Assembly: GCA_028281005.1 (NCBI GenBank)
Contig: JANQKS010000003.1
Location: 1-64,000, forward strand
Direction: 5' to 3'
DNA from: Pseudomonadales bacterium
Lineage (GTDB): Bacteria; Pseudomonadota; Gammaproteobacteria; Pseudomonadales; Azotimanducaceae
DNA: 64,000 nt
This document shows positions 53,181-62,540 of the stretch, piece by piece. Position 1 is the first letter of the stretch, and every line of letters starts with the position of its first letter. The position numbers and the translations under genes were made by a program. The notes under the pieces were generated by a model that worked only from the letters and a program-made list of their open reading frames with translations, made no database searches and had not been told where the DNA came from.

Positions 53181-54440
53181 TCAGTCCGGTGGGCGGTCGA
53201 ACAAAATGCCCTCGTTTTCCAACGCCGCCACTTCGCTGTCGGAGAGTGCCAGCCACTCACTTAACACTTCGCGGTTGTGCTCCCCAAGACGCGGGCATGG
53301 GCGCCATTGGTCCGGGTTTAAACCCGCCATGTGAATGGGGTTGCCAGGCATTGGCGTGTTAAAACGTTCATACGACACAAAAAAACCGCGGGCTTGTATG
53401 TGCGCGTCCGCCGTCATGTCCGGTGTGGTGTTTACCGGGCCGGCTGGCACACCGTGACGCTGCAACAGGTCTGCCGCCGCATGTTTGGAGAATTGTGCAC
53501 TCCACGCGGCGAGGGTTTGATCAATCGCATCCGCATGCTGATGGCGGACAGCAACCGGCCAATCTGCCCGGAACTGATCCGCTCCCGGGGTAGACTGCAA
53601 GACCTGGCAAAGTGCGGCCCATTGAGCGTCCGTTTCACAGGCAATGGCCAGCCACTCATCTTCCCCTTGGCTGGGATAAATACCGTGGGGTGCCATCTGC
53701 GGATGCCGATTCCCCAAACACTGCGGGCTTTGGTCCATCTGTTCATCGATGAGCCAAGGACCGCTTAGTGACACTCCGCCTTCATGCAACGATAACTCCA
53801 CGCGCGCACCGTGGCCGTTCTGCTGGCGTTGCCGCAGCACGGTCATCACCGCGCCCACCGCATGGGTCCCTGCCACCGGATCCATCACCGCGAGTGCTGT
53901 ATTGCGGGGTTCTACGGGGCTATATCCCAGCATGGCAGTGAGACCGGACATAGGCTCCACCACCGGACCAAATGCCACCCGCTCACTGTACGGGCCGCTG
54001 GAGCCGTAGCCCGGCATGGTGACGTAAATGATGTTGGGATTGGTTTTGCTCAACACCTCGTAACCCAGCCCCATCTGCTGCATGGCGTAGGCACTGAAGT
54101 TTTCGATAATCACGTCCGCTTCGCGCACCAGCTGCAACAGCAGTGCCCGTCCATCGTCTTGTTTCAAATCCAGGCACACCGAGCGCCGATTCCGATGCAA
54201 CTTAACGAACAACGCGCTGTTGTTCCAAGGTTCGTCCCCGGGTTCGCCGCCTAACCAACCCCCAATCGGCTCAAAAGGTAACTGCTGCGGTCCGCGACCA
54301 TAGGGCGCTTCTATCTTGATCACTTCAGCACCCAAGTCGGACAACATACGCACTGCCAGCGGTCCCGCCCACACATGGGTTAAGTCTAAGATGCGTACCC
54401 CTCGTAAAGGGCCGTCCACCCCGCCGCTGGCATCCGTCAA
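53181..54440 (-). CDS. CoA-transferase family III (CaiB/BaiF)
   Basis: A 419-residue protein with family start LRGVRILDLTHVWAGPLAVRMLSDLGAEVIKIE and the CoA-binding region NRRSVCLDLKQDDGR. CoA-transferases of this type exchange acyl groups between carboxylic acids. The ATG overlaps the stop of the preceding CoA-transferase-like gene (ATGA); the pair may be a heterodimer. Substrate unknown. Confidence 0.92.
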   Translation of the reverse strand: MTDASGGVDGPLRGVRILDLTHVWAGPLAVRMLSDLGAEVIKIEAPYGRGPQQLPFEPIGGWLGGEPGDEPWNNSALFVKLHRNRRSVCLDLKQDDGRALLLQLVREADVIIENFSAYAMQQMGLGYEVLSKTNPNIIYVTMPGYGSSGPYSERVAFGPVVEPMSGLTAMLGYSPVEPRNTALAVMDPVAGTHAVGAVMTVLRQRQQNGHGARVELSLHEGGVSLSGPWLIDEQMDQSPQCLGNRHPQMAPHGIYPSQGEDEWLAIACETDAQWAALCQVLQSTPGADQFRADWPVAVRHQHADAIDQTLAAWSAQFSKHAAADLLQRHGVPAGPVNTTPDMTADAHIQARGFFVSYERFNTPMPGNPIHMAGLNPDQWRPCPRLGEHNREVLSEWLALSDSEVAALENEGILFDRPPD

Positions 54441-55462
54441 GAGAGGTCTCCTCGGGTTTGGGTCTGGGCTGGGCTACGCACGGAAAAAGGGACACCTGGG
54501 CTTTGCCAACTGTGTCCGTGCTGATCCTGCAGCTCGACAAAAAACTGGCGTGCTGCCAGATGGGGATCAGCCAACACTTCGCCCAAGGTCTGTACCACCC
54601 CCAGAGGGATACGGCATTGTTCCGCGCGCGCGCTGATTTCTGCTTTGGAGAGCGGCGCAAATACCTGCGCCACAATCGCGTGTAACGCCTCACGGTGCTG
54701 CATGCGCAGATCGTTACTGGCAAAGCGTTCGTCGATGAGGAGCTCCGGTTTTTCCAAGAACACGGTTAGCGGGTCCCAGAACGTGGGCACGATGTTGAGA
54801 TATACCCAGCCGTCCACACAGGCGAACAGATCGCTGGGCACCACAAACCAGAAATCCGAACCGTGGCGGGTGCGTATTTCCCCGGCGCAGTGCCAGCGCA
54901 CCGTGGTAAATTGCGACAAGCTCATCAACGTTTCTAACATGCTGAGGTCAACGACGTTGGTTACATCCGCATAACGGCAGGCGTTAGCAGAGGCGAACGC
55001 TAAGGTGCCAGTTTGAAACTCCACGTAGTGGCCAGGTAGGTTCAGCGGTGCTTTGTCGGCATCCCCCATCAAATAGGTGTAGCCACCCATGGCCAGGATC
55101 ACGTTGGCAGGGCCGCGCCAGTTACGCTTCGGTCCGCTGCGGCCAAACGGGGTGATGGCCACTTTGACCGGCGTGTCCCAGTCATCAAAGCCGTAATCCA
55201 GCAACTGTTGTGCGGTTTCAGCTTCGCACACCAACACATCCGCGGCCGCAGCTAAATCAGCCAGTAAATCCAAGTTATTCACCGCAACGTGCCGTTTCTG
55301 CGCGTGTAGGTACAGCTGCATGGCAGCCTCACTCGCCCATGCCGGAGCGGGTGCTGCAAGCTCGGGCGCTAACTGCGCGCGCACCACATCCGCGCCCGTG
55401 TGTGCAAACAAGCGCCCGCAATAACCCGCGGCGTGGCCGCCTATCTCCAGTACTCGATCCAC
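54437..55462 (-). CDS. Second, shorter CoA-transferase family III protein
   Basis: A 341-residue CaiB/BaiF-like protein starting MDRVLEIGGHAAGYCGRLFAHTGADVVR, with the C-terminal part PLSKAEISARAEQCRIPLGVVQT. It is shorter than the family norm of about 400 residues, mainly in the middle. I chose GTG 55462 (GAGGA upstream) over a GTG 19 codons earlier. It is coupled to the next gene and is probably its partner subunit. Confidence 0.85.
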   Translation of the reverse strand: MDRVLEIGGHAAGYCGRLFAHTGADVVRAQLAPELAAPAPAWASEAAMQLYLHAQKRHVAVNNLDLLADLAAAADVLVCEAETAQQLLDYGFDDWDTPVKVAITPFGRSGPKRNWRGPANVILAMGGYTYLMGDADKAPLNLPGHYVEFQTGTLAFASANACRYADVTNVVDLSMLETLMSLSQFTTVRWHCAGEIRTRHGSDFWFVVPSDLFACVDGWVYLNIVPTFWDPLTVFLEKPELLIDERFASNDLRMQHREALHAIVAQVFAPLSKAEISARAEQCRIPLGVVQTLGEVLADPHLAARQFFVELQDQHGHSWQSPGVPFSVRSPAQTQTRGDLS

Positions 55463-55576
55463 ACAGGTCCTCGGTTTGCCAAATCCCCTACTCCGTTCAG
55501 CGCCGTATTTACCTTGCACCCGGCGGCATTTGCGCCAACACTAGCGAACCAAGAGGGTTTGGAAAAGGGGGAAGTC

Positions 55577-57580
55577 ATGCGCTTGCGCTGTTCTGCCAAC
55601 GCGGGAAGGTATCCCGCGATCTACGCGGTTTTGTTTACGTTGTTGACGTTGCCTTGTGCGGTGACCGTGGCACAGGAAGCACCACCCCGGCCAACGTTAT
55701 TCCAAGCAGACCTGTTAACCATGCCGATGGATGCCAAACAAAGCGCAACACGCAGGCCGATGTTTGGGGATCTGCATGTCCACACCCGCTACAGCTTTGA
55801 CGCTTTTGCCTTCGGCACCATCGCCTCCCCCTCGGATGCATATCGCTACGCCAAAGGTGAGGCGATTAAACATCCGGCCGGTTTTGATATGCAGCTCAAG
55901 GCGCCGCTGGATTTTTATGGCGTCACCGACCACGCCATGTTTTTGGGCGCCGTGCCGGCGGCTGCCGATACTTCCACTGAGTTTTCCAAGCTGGAAATGT
56001 CCAAACCTTTCCACAACTTAAACCGGCCGGAAAACCTCACCGAAGAAAGCAGCGTCGACCGCGGCCAGAGGTTTTCAACCTTCCTACCCAACGTGATTCG
56101 TGGCGTGCAAGACGGCAGCATCGATTCCGAGTTGATCAACAACATTGTGAGCGAAGCGTGGCGCGACTCCGTCGCCGCCGCTGAAGCCCATTACGAACCG
56201 GGTAAGTTCACAACGTTTGTTGCCTACGAATACACCAGCAGCACCGACCAACGCGGCAACCTGCACCGCAACGTGATTTTCCGTAGCGGCGACCGCGTGC
56301 CGCGCATTCCTTTTTCGCGTTTCCATTCGCAAAACCCGGAAGGGTTGTGGGCATGGATGGATGCCTTACGCGGGCAAGGCATCGACAGCATCGCCATACC
56401 GCACAACTCCAACGGCTCCAACGGCGCAATGTTCATGATGACCAACTGGGCCGGTGAGCCCATCGACAGCCAATATGCTCAGCGTCGTATGCGCAACGAG
56501 CCCTTGGTTGAAGTCACCCAGGTCAAAGGCACCTCCGACACACATCCGCTCTTGTCGCCCAACGACGAGTGGGCTGACTTTGAAATTATGCCGTACCGGG
56601 TGGCCACCATGCTGCACAGTGAAGAAAACGGCAGCTACGTGCGCCAGGCTTATCTACGCGGCCTGCAAATGGAGGCGCAAACCGGCACCAACCCCTACAA
56701 ATTTGGTTTGATCGGCGCCAGCGATACCCATACCGGGGCCGGTTCTTTTGAAGAGGAAAACTTCTTCTCCAAAATTGGCATCTTGGACGCCAACAGTCGG
56801 CAACGCGGCTCGGTGCCCATCGACCCCACAGCATACGACGATGCCGAGGCAGATGACGGTTTGGCGCTGCGTGCCACCATGGATGTGGACGGCCGGCTGT
56901 TTTTAGAAAACGCGTTCAACACCTGGAGCGCTTCCGGTCTGGCCGGTGTATGGGCGGAGCAAAATACCCGTGACAGTATCTTTGACGCGTTTCGCCGCAA
57001 AGAGACGTTTGCCACCAGTGGCCCGCGCATGAGCGCGCGTTTGTTTGCGGGTTACGGTTACGACCCGCAGTTGCTCAAGCAGTCCAATTGGGTAGAGACC
57101 GCGTACGCACAAGGTGTCCCCATGGGTGGGGATCTACGCGCACGCGGCAAATCCGCGCCCAGCTTCATCGCGTGGGCAGCCCGGGATGCCACCAGCGCAC
57201 CATTACAACGCGTACAGATCATCAAGGGTTCATTCAAAGACGGCGAGATGAGTGAACGCGTCTACGATGTGGCGTGTTCCGATGGTTTACGGGTGGACCC
57301 AACCACCCACCGTTGCCCTGACAACGGCGCCAGCGTGGATTTAAGCGATTGCAGCATTTCTACCAACACCGGCGCCGCGGAACTCATGGCGGTGTGGCAA
57401 GACCCGGACTTCAACCCGGATGAGCAAGCGTTTTATTACGTACGCGCCCTGGAAAACCCAACTTGCCGCTGGTCCACCTGGGACGCCGTTAAAGCGGGCG
57501 TCGCTCCCCGTCCCGATTTACACGCCACCCTGCAGGAGCGCGTGTGGTCCTCACCTATCTGGTACATCCCCGCGGAGTAA
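55577..57580 (+). CDS. Exported DUF3604 protein
   Basis: A 667-residue protein: signal peptide (residues 1-32, ending TVAQEA) then FGDLHVHTRYSFDAF, a PHP-like metal-site start, and SHTG-like and IPHNSNGSNGAMF motifs typical of DUF3604. Predicted hydrolase or metalloenzyme, activity not defined. Start ATG 55577 has AGGGGGA. It ends 3 bp before the dehydrogenase and is divergent from the CoA-transferase pair, suggesting shared catabolic function. Confidence 0.9.
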   Translation: MRLRCSANAGRYPAIYAVLFTLLTLPCAVTVAQEAPPRPTLFQADLLTMPMDAKQSATRRPMFGDLHVHTRYSFDAFAFGTIASPSDAYRYAKGEAIKHPAGFDMQLKAPLDFYGVTDHAMFLGAVPAAADTSTEFSKLEMSKPFHNLNRPENLTEESSVDRGQRFSTFLPNVIRGVQDGSIDSELINNIVSEAWRDSVAAAEAHYEPGKFTTFVAYEYTSSTDQRGNLHRNVIFRSGDRVPRIPFSRFHSQNPEGLWAWMDALRGQGIDSIAIPHNSNGSNGAMFMMTNWAGEPIDSQYAQRRMRNEPLVEVTQVKGTSDTHPLLSPNDEWADFEIMPYRVATMLHSEENGSYVRQAYLRGLQMEAQTGTNPYKFGLIGASDTHTGAGSFEEENFFSKIGILDANSRQRGSVPIDPTAYDDAEADDGLALRATMDVDGRLFLENAFNTWSASGLAGVWAEQNTRDSIFDAFRRKETFATSGPRMSARLFAGYGYDPQLLKQSNWVETAYAQGVPMGGDLRARGKSAPSFIAWAARDATSAPLQRVQIIKGSFKDGEMSERVYDVACSDGLRVDPTTHRCPDNGASVDLSDCSISTNTGAAELMAVWQDPDFNPDEQAFYYVRALENPTCRWSTWDAVKAGVAPRPDLHATLQERVWSSPIWYIPAE

Positions 57581-57583
57581 TCC

Positions 57584-58636
57584 ATGAGCAAAAAACGTGT
57601 CGGCATTCAGCTACCTAAACAAGCCCGCAATCAGACTGTGGAGGAACGGTACTCCCTGGAACTGGAGGCGCTGGCGCCCATCGCCGACATCATCGATGTG
57701 CGCGCAGATACCCCGGAAGAATTTGCCAACGGCGTGCGCGACGTTGACGCCATCATTACCTCCTGGGGATTAACCATCGACAAACAGGTGATCGACGCCC
57801 TGGAAAACTGCGTGGTGATTGGCGTGGGCAGCGTCGGTGTCGACATGGTTGATATAGCCGCCGCCACCGAGGTGGGCATAGTGGTGACCAACGTCCCTGA
57901 TGTATTTATCGAAGAAGTGGCCGACCACGCCATGGGTTTACTGCTGGACATGGCACGGCGCACGCCCACCATGGTGCGGATGGCTCGGGATGGGGACTGG
58001 TACCAAGCGCGGCCGTTGTTGAGCAAAATCCCGCGCCTGTATGGCCAGACGTTGGGCCTGTTTGCATTTGGCAACGTTGCCCACTGTATGGCCAGGCGCG
58101 CCAAAGCTTTTGGCCTCAACGTCATCGCATTTGACCCCTACGTCAGTGAGCTGGAAATTACCGGCGCGGGGGTGGAGCCGGTGAGCTTCCCGGAATTGCT
58201 GGCACGCAGCGACTATATCTCGATCCACGCCCCGCACAATGACGAGACCCATCACGCTTTCAGTACCGATGCCTTTACCCAGATGAAAGAGAGCGCTGTC
58301 ATCATCAACACCGCGCGCGGGCCGATTATTGACGAGGCCGCCCTCATCGAAGCGTTACACAACCAGCACATTGCCGGAGCCGGCCTGGATGTACTGGAGC
58401 AGGAACCGCCAGAGCTCGACAATCCGCTGTTTGGCATGGAAAACGTGGTGATCACCCCTCACGTGGCTTCCGCCACCACCCGCATGCGTCCGGAGACCAG
58501 ACGCCGCGTGGGACGTGAAGTCGCTTTGGTGCTGCGCGGCAAATGGCCGATGAGCTGTGTCAACCCAACGGTGCTGCCCAAGGTCACGTTAGAACGCTGG
58601 CAACCGTATCCGATGAACCGCGGGCCTAATCGTTAG
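57584..58636 (+). CDS. D-2-hydroxyacid dehydrogenase (C-terminal-binding-protein type)
   Basis: A 350-residue NAD-dependent dehydrogenase. The core motif is LGLFAFGNVAHCMARRAKAFGLNV (unusual: GXFGXV region rather than GLGRIG), with catalytic Arg in NTARGPIIDE, Glu in LEQEPPE and His in VVITPHVASAT. It reduces or oxidises a 2-hydroxy acid or phosphonate-like substrate. Tight coupling to DUF3604 (3 bp) is notable. Confidence 0.92.
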   Translation: MSKKRVGIQLPKQARNQTVEERYSLELEALAPIADIIDVRADTPEEFANGVRDVDAIITSWGLTIDKQVIDALENCVVIGVGSVGVDMVDIAAATEVGIVVTNVPDVFIEEVADHAMGLLLDMARRTPTMVRMARDGDWYQARPLLSKIPRLYGQTLGLFAFGNVAHCMARRAKAFGLNVIAFDPYVSELEITGAGVEPVSFPELLARSDYISIHAPHNDETHHAFSTDAFTQMKESAVIINTARGPIIDEAALIEALHNQHIAGAGLDVLEQEPPELDNPLFGMENVVITPHVASATTRMRPETRRRVGREVALVLRGKWPMSCVNPTVLPKVTLERWQPYPMNRGPNR

Positions 58637-58641
58637 CGGCC

Positions 58642-58709
58642 CGTTGTGATCCCACCAGGCGGGATCCTGCCGTAGAAACCACGCACGGCCAAATGCCGTG
58701 GCAAAAATG
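58642..58709. other. Two weak hairpins after the dehydrogenase gene
   Basis: GATCCC-ACCAGGC-GGGATC (about 58648-58666) and CACGGC-CAAAT-GCCGTG nearby can fold, but neither is followed by a U-run. They may delimit the transcript. Weak evidence. Confidence 0.25.
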
Positions 58710-58749
58710 TCAGAGAGATGGGCTTAGCAGATTCTTGCCAGGTACCCTT

Positions 58750-59082
58750 TTAGTATACGCCGTCTCGGCCTGTCAGTAACTTTGTAAGCAATACCAGGGA
58801 CATCTGCTGTTCATAGTAGTGACCGAGCAACGTGGTTTCACGAAGGTTTAGCGCGCCTGGTTCTAAGCACGCTTTGGCCAATACCTTGGCCGCGTCTTCA
58901 CCCATAATCGCGGTGCTGCTGGCAAAACTGATAGAAAAATTGATGGAAAAATTGTCGCTGGTGAGTTGCGCTCTGGCCAAGGTGCGCACCTGCTGCAATT
59001 CCCAGATCACCAGACCTAGGCCCAGAAACACCCACACGCTGGTCAGCAGTTGAATCCAAGTCATCAGCGTTTGGTTTTGCAT
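58750..59082 (-). CDS. Small membrane-anchored protein of unknown function, probably truncated
   Basis: A 110-residue protein: MQNQTLMTWIQLLTSVWVFL, one helix, then ELQQVRTLARAQ and a short soluble part ending LLTGRDGVY. The first 70 residues recall a conserved marine-gammaproteobacterial family of longer proteins, so the 3' part may be lost. I start at ATG 59082; an upstream in-frame start would give an unlikely charged leader. Confidence 0.5.
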   Translation of the reverse strand: MQNQTLMTWIQLLTSVWVFLGLGLVIWELQQVRTLARAQLTSDNFSINFSISFASSTAIMGEDAAKVLAKACLEPGALNLRETTLLGHYYEQQMSLVLLTKLLTGRDGVY

Positions 59083-59155
59083 AACTTTCTCTGTGAACTT
59101 GCCTCTTTGAGTCCGAGTGTTAAGTCCGCGTGGGAATTCCGCGTGGTGAGAAGTG

Positions 59156-59551
59156 TTATCGCGCGTTTTGGACGTCTTGTTCACTCACCACAATCACCTC
59201 GTCGCCCCAACTGTTGGTGATAAACGCAACGATGGCAACAATTTCTTCATTGGTGAGAAAGTCCAAGCGGGGCATAAGCCGGGCACCTTCGCTCTCGGCA
59301 ACCTCGCCGACAGCCAATCGACCATGCAAAATGGCGCGTATTAAGCGTTCTTTGTCAGCCAGCAGCTTGGGATCACGTAATGACGGATAGAGTTTTTCCT
59401 GTCCGTAGCCGTCCAACTGGTGACATTTAATACAATTGTCTGAAAACACCAGCGCGCCTAAGCCAATTTGATTACGGACGTCTTGCTCAGAGGCGCTCGC
59501 CGCAACCCAGCCAAACAAAATTGCTGCACTAAAAATTAGTCTGATGGACAT
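59156..59551 (-). CDS. Class I c-type cytochrome
   Basis: A 131-residue protein: signal peptide (residues 1-21), heme site CIKCHQLDGYGQ, and axial Met in GARLMPRLDFL. Single-heme, similar to the cytochrome domains of alcohol or sulfite oxidation systems. No redox gene is adjacent, so its partner is unknown. The tail after WGDEVIV is extended. Confidence 0.9.
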   Translation of the reverse strand: MSIRLIFSAAILFGWVAASASEQDVRNQIGLGALVFSDNCIKCHQLDGYGQEKLYPSLRDPKLLADKERLIRAILHGRLAVGEVAESEGARLMPRLDFLTNEEIVAIVAFITNSWGDEVIVVSEQDVQNAR

Positions 59552-59650
59552 AAATAATCAGTCCTACAGCCGTTCACGAGAACTGGCATGGTACCCATAG
59601 TGCACACACGCAACAAACCGGCGTGGCGGATGACAAAATTTAACCATTCA

Positions 59651-60374
59651 CTGTTGTTTACGTCGCAAGAAAATCAACATGAACAGTAGGATCGCCCCTG
59701 GGCTACCAGCGCCATTGCTACCTTAGCGGCCAAACACCACGTCGCCATTACCCGTCGGCGCGTACAAAATGGCGCCTAAACCCCATATCCCAGCACCCAT
59801 AAGATAGCCATGGGGTTGGCGCATGGTTTGCACCAGCTGAGGAGTGAAAACACCGTTGTCCTCCAAATGCATAGGTCGAGCGGGTCATGTCGAGCGGCTC
59901 CAGCAACTCCCATCCAACCTAGTTGGCAAAATCCTCCCCAGTGACCTCTTCTATCAGTAACTGCAGCAGCAAATACCCACCGCCAGAATACAAAAATTCA
60001 CTGCCTGGCCCGATGCCAACGCGGATCTCGCGATCCGTGTTTGAGCGAGGAGCCTTGAGCAACACTGTGGGAGCGGTGATGAACTTACTGAAAGAAGCCG
60101 TTGGGAAAAGAGTGTCGCTACGAGTGCCGCGCGGTTGGTGGTGCTCGTGCGTGGGTTGACCCTCTTCAATGAGCATCAGGGACGCGCTGCCGGGATTTCT
60201 GCTTTGCAGTTCTTGAACCGCCCACTGATAGCACTCTGCAGACTTATCCTGGGGAACAACCGGTTGCAGCCACCAACCATAAAACGCCAGCACTACCGTC
60301 AAAACTACCCAGGCCACCGCAAACAGCACAAATACCCCGGCAAGTTTGATGAACCGAATCACCGCGGAGATCAT
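59651..60374 (-). pseudogene. Decayed serine hydrolase (beta-lactamase family)
   Basis: The first 151 codons include a membrane helix, a signature SFSK (SXXK) and YSGGGY, then a TAG at 59919-59921. Reading on in the same frame gives VGWELLEPLDMTRSTYAF, as in intact family members. Another frame then continues with QPHGYLMGAGIWGLGAILYA and GDVVFGR before a stop, followed by GSNGAGSPGAI. So one nonsense mutation and at least one frameshift have inactivated it. Its 5' end overlaps an oppositely oriented remnant. Confidence 0.75.
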
Positions 60375-60678
60375 CGCGTTGAGTTACTACGCGGCCCTCA
60401 AACAGGCCACCCGTCATGCCTACCTCCAAGCCATTTGCGACAAGATACTGGTCGACGAAGCCGCCCATGTACGCTATGAAGCTGCAGTCATTCGCTGCAT
60501 ACGGCGCGACAGCACCCCCTTCAAACGGAATCTAATCTACGGTTTGCATCGGCTGTTGTTCGCGAGGACGGTGCTAATTGTTTGGCACCAACACCACAGG
60601 GTGTTGAGGCGCGGCGGCTTTAGCCGACGCGCTTTTTGGCACAGATGCTGGAGGGATCTTAACGCCGCGGGACTCTAG
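60346..60678 (+). pseudogene. Fragment of a ferritin-like di-iron protein, cut by an inserted element
   Basis: A 110-codon open frame. Residues 6-52 (EIIALSYYAALKQATRHAYL, ICDKILVDEAAHVRYE) match the second helix pair of ferritin-like proteins, with E..Y and DEAAH iron ligands. The first helix pair is missing. The stop TAG lies in the first bases of the 34-bp terminal repeat of the next feature, so that insertion ends the frame. Likely non-functional. Confidence 0.5.
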
Positions 60679-60939
60679 TGCTCAAACCACTTTATAACTT
60701 AGGATCAGAGTTCGCCAGCTTTGGGCTGGCCAGGAAGAGTGAGGAGTAATATCCGGATATTGCGACGAGCAATGACGCAGTTAGCGTAAAGCTGGCGAAC
60801 TCCCACAGGGCGGGTCTGTGGGGTCCTTGGGCGTTGTTGGCGCACCTTGATGGGGCCCAACCCCACCGGCAGTACGCCGTCTAGCCCAAAAACCCCACAA
60901 ACCCGCTGATCCTAAGTTATAAAGTGGTTTGAGCACTAG
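60675..60939. mobile_element. MITE-like element with perfect 34-bp terminal inverted repeats
   Basis: 60675-60708 (CTAGTGCTCAAACCACTTTA...) is the exact reverse complement of 60906-60939. Inside are two more inverted repeats: 60708-60722 with 60788-60802 (15 bp perfect) and, less perfectly, 60811-60832 with 60884-60905. A perfect palindrome AATATCCGGATATT lies at 60748-60761. The ends carry CTAG. There is no coding frame. It resembles a non-autonomous transposon; the transposase family is unknown. Confidence 0.85.
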
Positions 60940-60967
60940 GAGATTTGGCATGAAAGCTACAGCGTGG

Positions 60968-61471
60968 CTACGCCGCATCAATAACGGTAATGGCTCTGCT
61001 GCGCATTTCAGATTCCGTCGGCGCCTCCCAGAAACTGTTGGCCACCTCAAACATCTCTGCAGAGACTTGCATTTTATAGGTGCCAGCCTCTTGCTGGTTG
61101 CGTACCAGCACCCTGCGGCGCCGCTCTTCAAACGGTGTATCCAACAGATGAACCTGCAGCTCATAGTCGGTGCCGTCCACCAGATGATAGAACCCTTGTC
61201 GGTCGATCGCTTGCACCAACCCTAATTCTAAGACCACCCTCGAACCCGCCGATAAAACCTGCTGGGAAACTGCCCAAATCTGTTGGATACACCGTTGCTT
61301 ACGCTCCGTATACCACGCCACAAAATCATCTGTGGGTCTGTCCGGCGAAAACAGGGTGACCATCCATTCATCGAGATCTAGGTGAGGCGCGGCGTGTTTA
61401 AGCGCAAGTTTTGCAGCGTATGTGGATTTGCCTGCCCCGACGGGGCCTTCAATCAGATAAATAGACGGCAT
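60968..61471 (-). CDS. AAA/P-loop kinase-like ATPase
   Basis: A 167-residue protein with Walker A EGPVGAGKST at residues 8-17, DLDEWM like the nucleophile/acid region of small P-loop kinases (AAA_33, zeta-toxin or chloramphenicol-phosphotransferase group), and a C-terminal basic lid (FEERRRRVLVRNQQE). Substrate unknown; no antitoxin neighbour is visible. It stops 28 bp from the MITE. Confidence 0.8.
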   Translation of the reverse strand: MPSIYLIEGPVGAGKSTYAAKLALKHAAPHLDLDEWMVTLFSPDRPTDDFVAWYTERKQRCIQQIWAVSQQVLSAGSRVVLELGLVQAIDRQGFYHLVDGTDYELQVHLLDTPFEERRRRVLVRNQQEAGTYKMQVSAEMFEVANSFWEAPTESEMRSRAITVIDAA

Positions 61472-61636
61472 GAGACTCTCACCCTGTGTAGTTGCATGCC
61501 TAAAGATAGAAGTTTTGAAATCAGAAGATCAGTCTGATATTTTGCGGGTTCTTATGTCTCGGGCCGACATTGGGGCTTTTCTTGGCCATCTTTCGCCACC
61601 TTTCCTTTCCCCGCGCCCCCGGCCACACCCGGCAGG

Positions 61637-62473
61637 CTACAAGATATAACCATCTCCAGCAGCTCGTACGGTGATGTCGCCGATACTCACTCCCCATGGC
61701 TGATTGATGGCGTAGACAATCTGTTCCGCCAGGTGTTCCGGCTCCAGCGCGTAGTATTCGATATGTTGCGGATCGGTGTGTTCGGCCGGTAACTCGCCAG
61801 CTTGATGCGCTTGTATCATTTGCCCGTAGGTTGGCATGTTGGCCCCAAGAATGCCGACAATGGCTTCGGGATTAACAATCCCCTGGCCTAACGCGGTGCC
61901 CGGTACACCGGTTGGTTTGACGATGGTGACTTTGATCTTACCTTGGGATTCCATCCGCAACGATTCAGACAAGAAGTTCACCGCTGCCTTGCTGGCTCCG
62001 TACACGCCGGCGCCTGCCACCGGAAAGTTCCCATATATGGAAGACACGTTGATGATGTGTCCGCGACCTTGTTCAATCATGGCATCGTAAACAGCGACGA
62101 TGCCATGCAGCACACCCTTGATGTTGATGTCTATACAACGGTCCCAGGCCGTCTGGGCATCGGCATGATCACTGTAAAATGCCAGCGGCATGATGCCGGC
62201 GTTGTTAAGCATCACATCGATACGCCCGTATGCCTTTTTGGCCGCGGCAGCAAGCGTCTGCATTTGAGGAAGGTGGGTAACGTCCGCAATCTGTCCCAGC
62301 GCTTCTCCGCCCGCGGTAGTGACACTGGCGACGGTTTCATCCAACGCTTCAGCGTTAATGTCGGCGCACACCACTTTGCCGCCTAAGGCAGCGGCTTTTT
62401 GCGCGACCAGCCGGCCGAACCCGCTGGCGGCGCCGGTAATGACAATGACTTTGTCAGCCACGTAGTTGTGCAT
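61637..62473 (-). CDS. Short-chain dehydrogenase/reductase
   Basis: A 278-residue classical SDR: TGAASGFG cofactor motif at residues 14-21, NNAGIM, and catalytic Ser-Tyr-Lys in INVSSIYGNF and VYGASKAA. D in CADINAEALD suggests NAD. Substrate not readable. Confidence 0.93.
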   Translation of the reverse strand: MHNYVADKVIVITGAASGFGRLVAQKAAALGGKVVCADINAEALDETVASVTTAGGEALGQIADVTHLPQMQTLAAAAKKAYGRIDVMLNNAGIMPLAFYSDHADAQTAWDRCIDINIKGVLHGIVAVYDAMIEQGRGHIINVSSIYGNFPVAGAGVYGASKAAVNFLSESLRMESQGKIKVTIVKPTGVPGTALGQGIVNPEAIVGILGANMPTYGQMIQAHQAGELPAEHTDPQHIEYYALEPEHLAEQIVYAINQPWGVSIGDITVRAAGDGYIL

Positions 62474-62540
62474 GGTGCTGGCTCAGATGGCTACTAGATA
62501 GAACTAGATGGAAGCTAGAAAAACGCGCCGGCAGCGTGAC

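Noticed and set aside
59919-60374. The serine-hydrolase frame as an intact 151-residue gene
   Set aside because: Homologous sequence continues after the stop codon in the same and then a second frame, so it is a pseudogene.
60675-60939. The nested inverted repeat as a rho-independent terminator or tRNA-like gene
   Set aside because: The arms are too long and perfect, no U-run follows, and no acceptor or anticodon-arm geometry is present.
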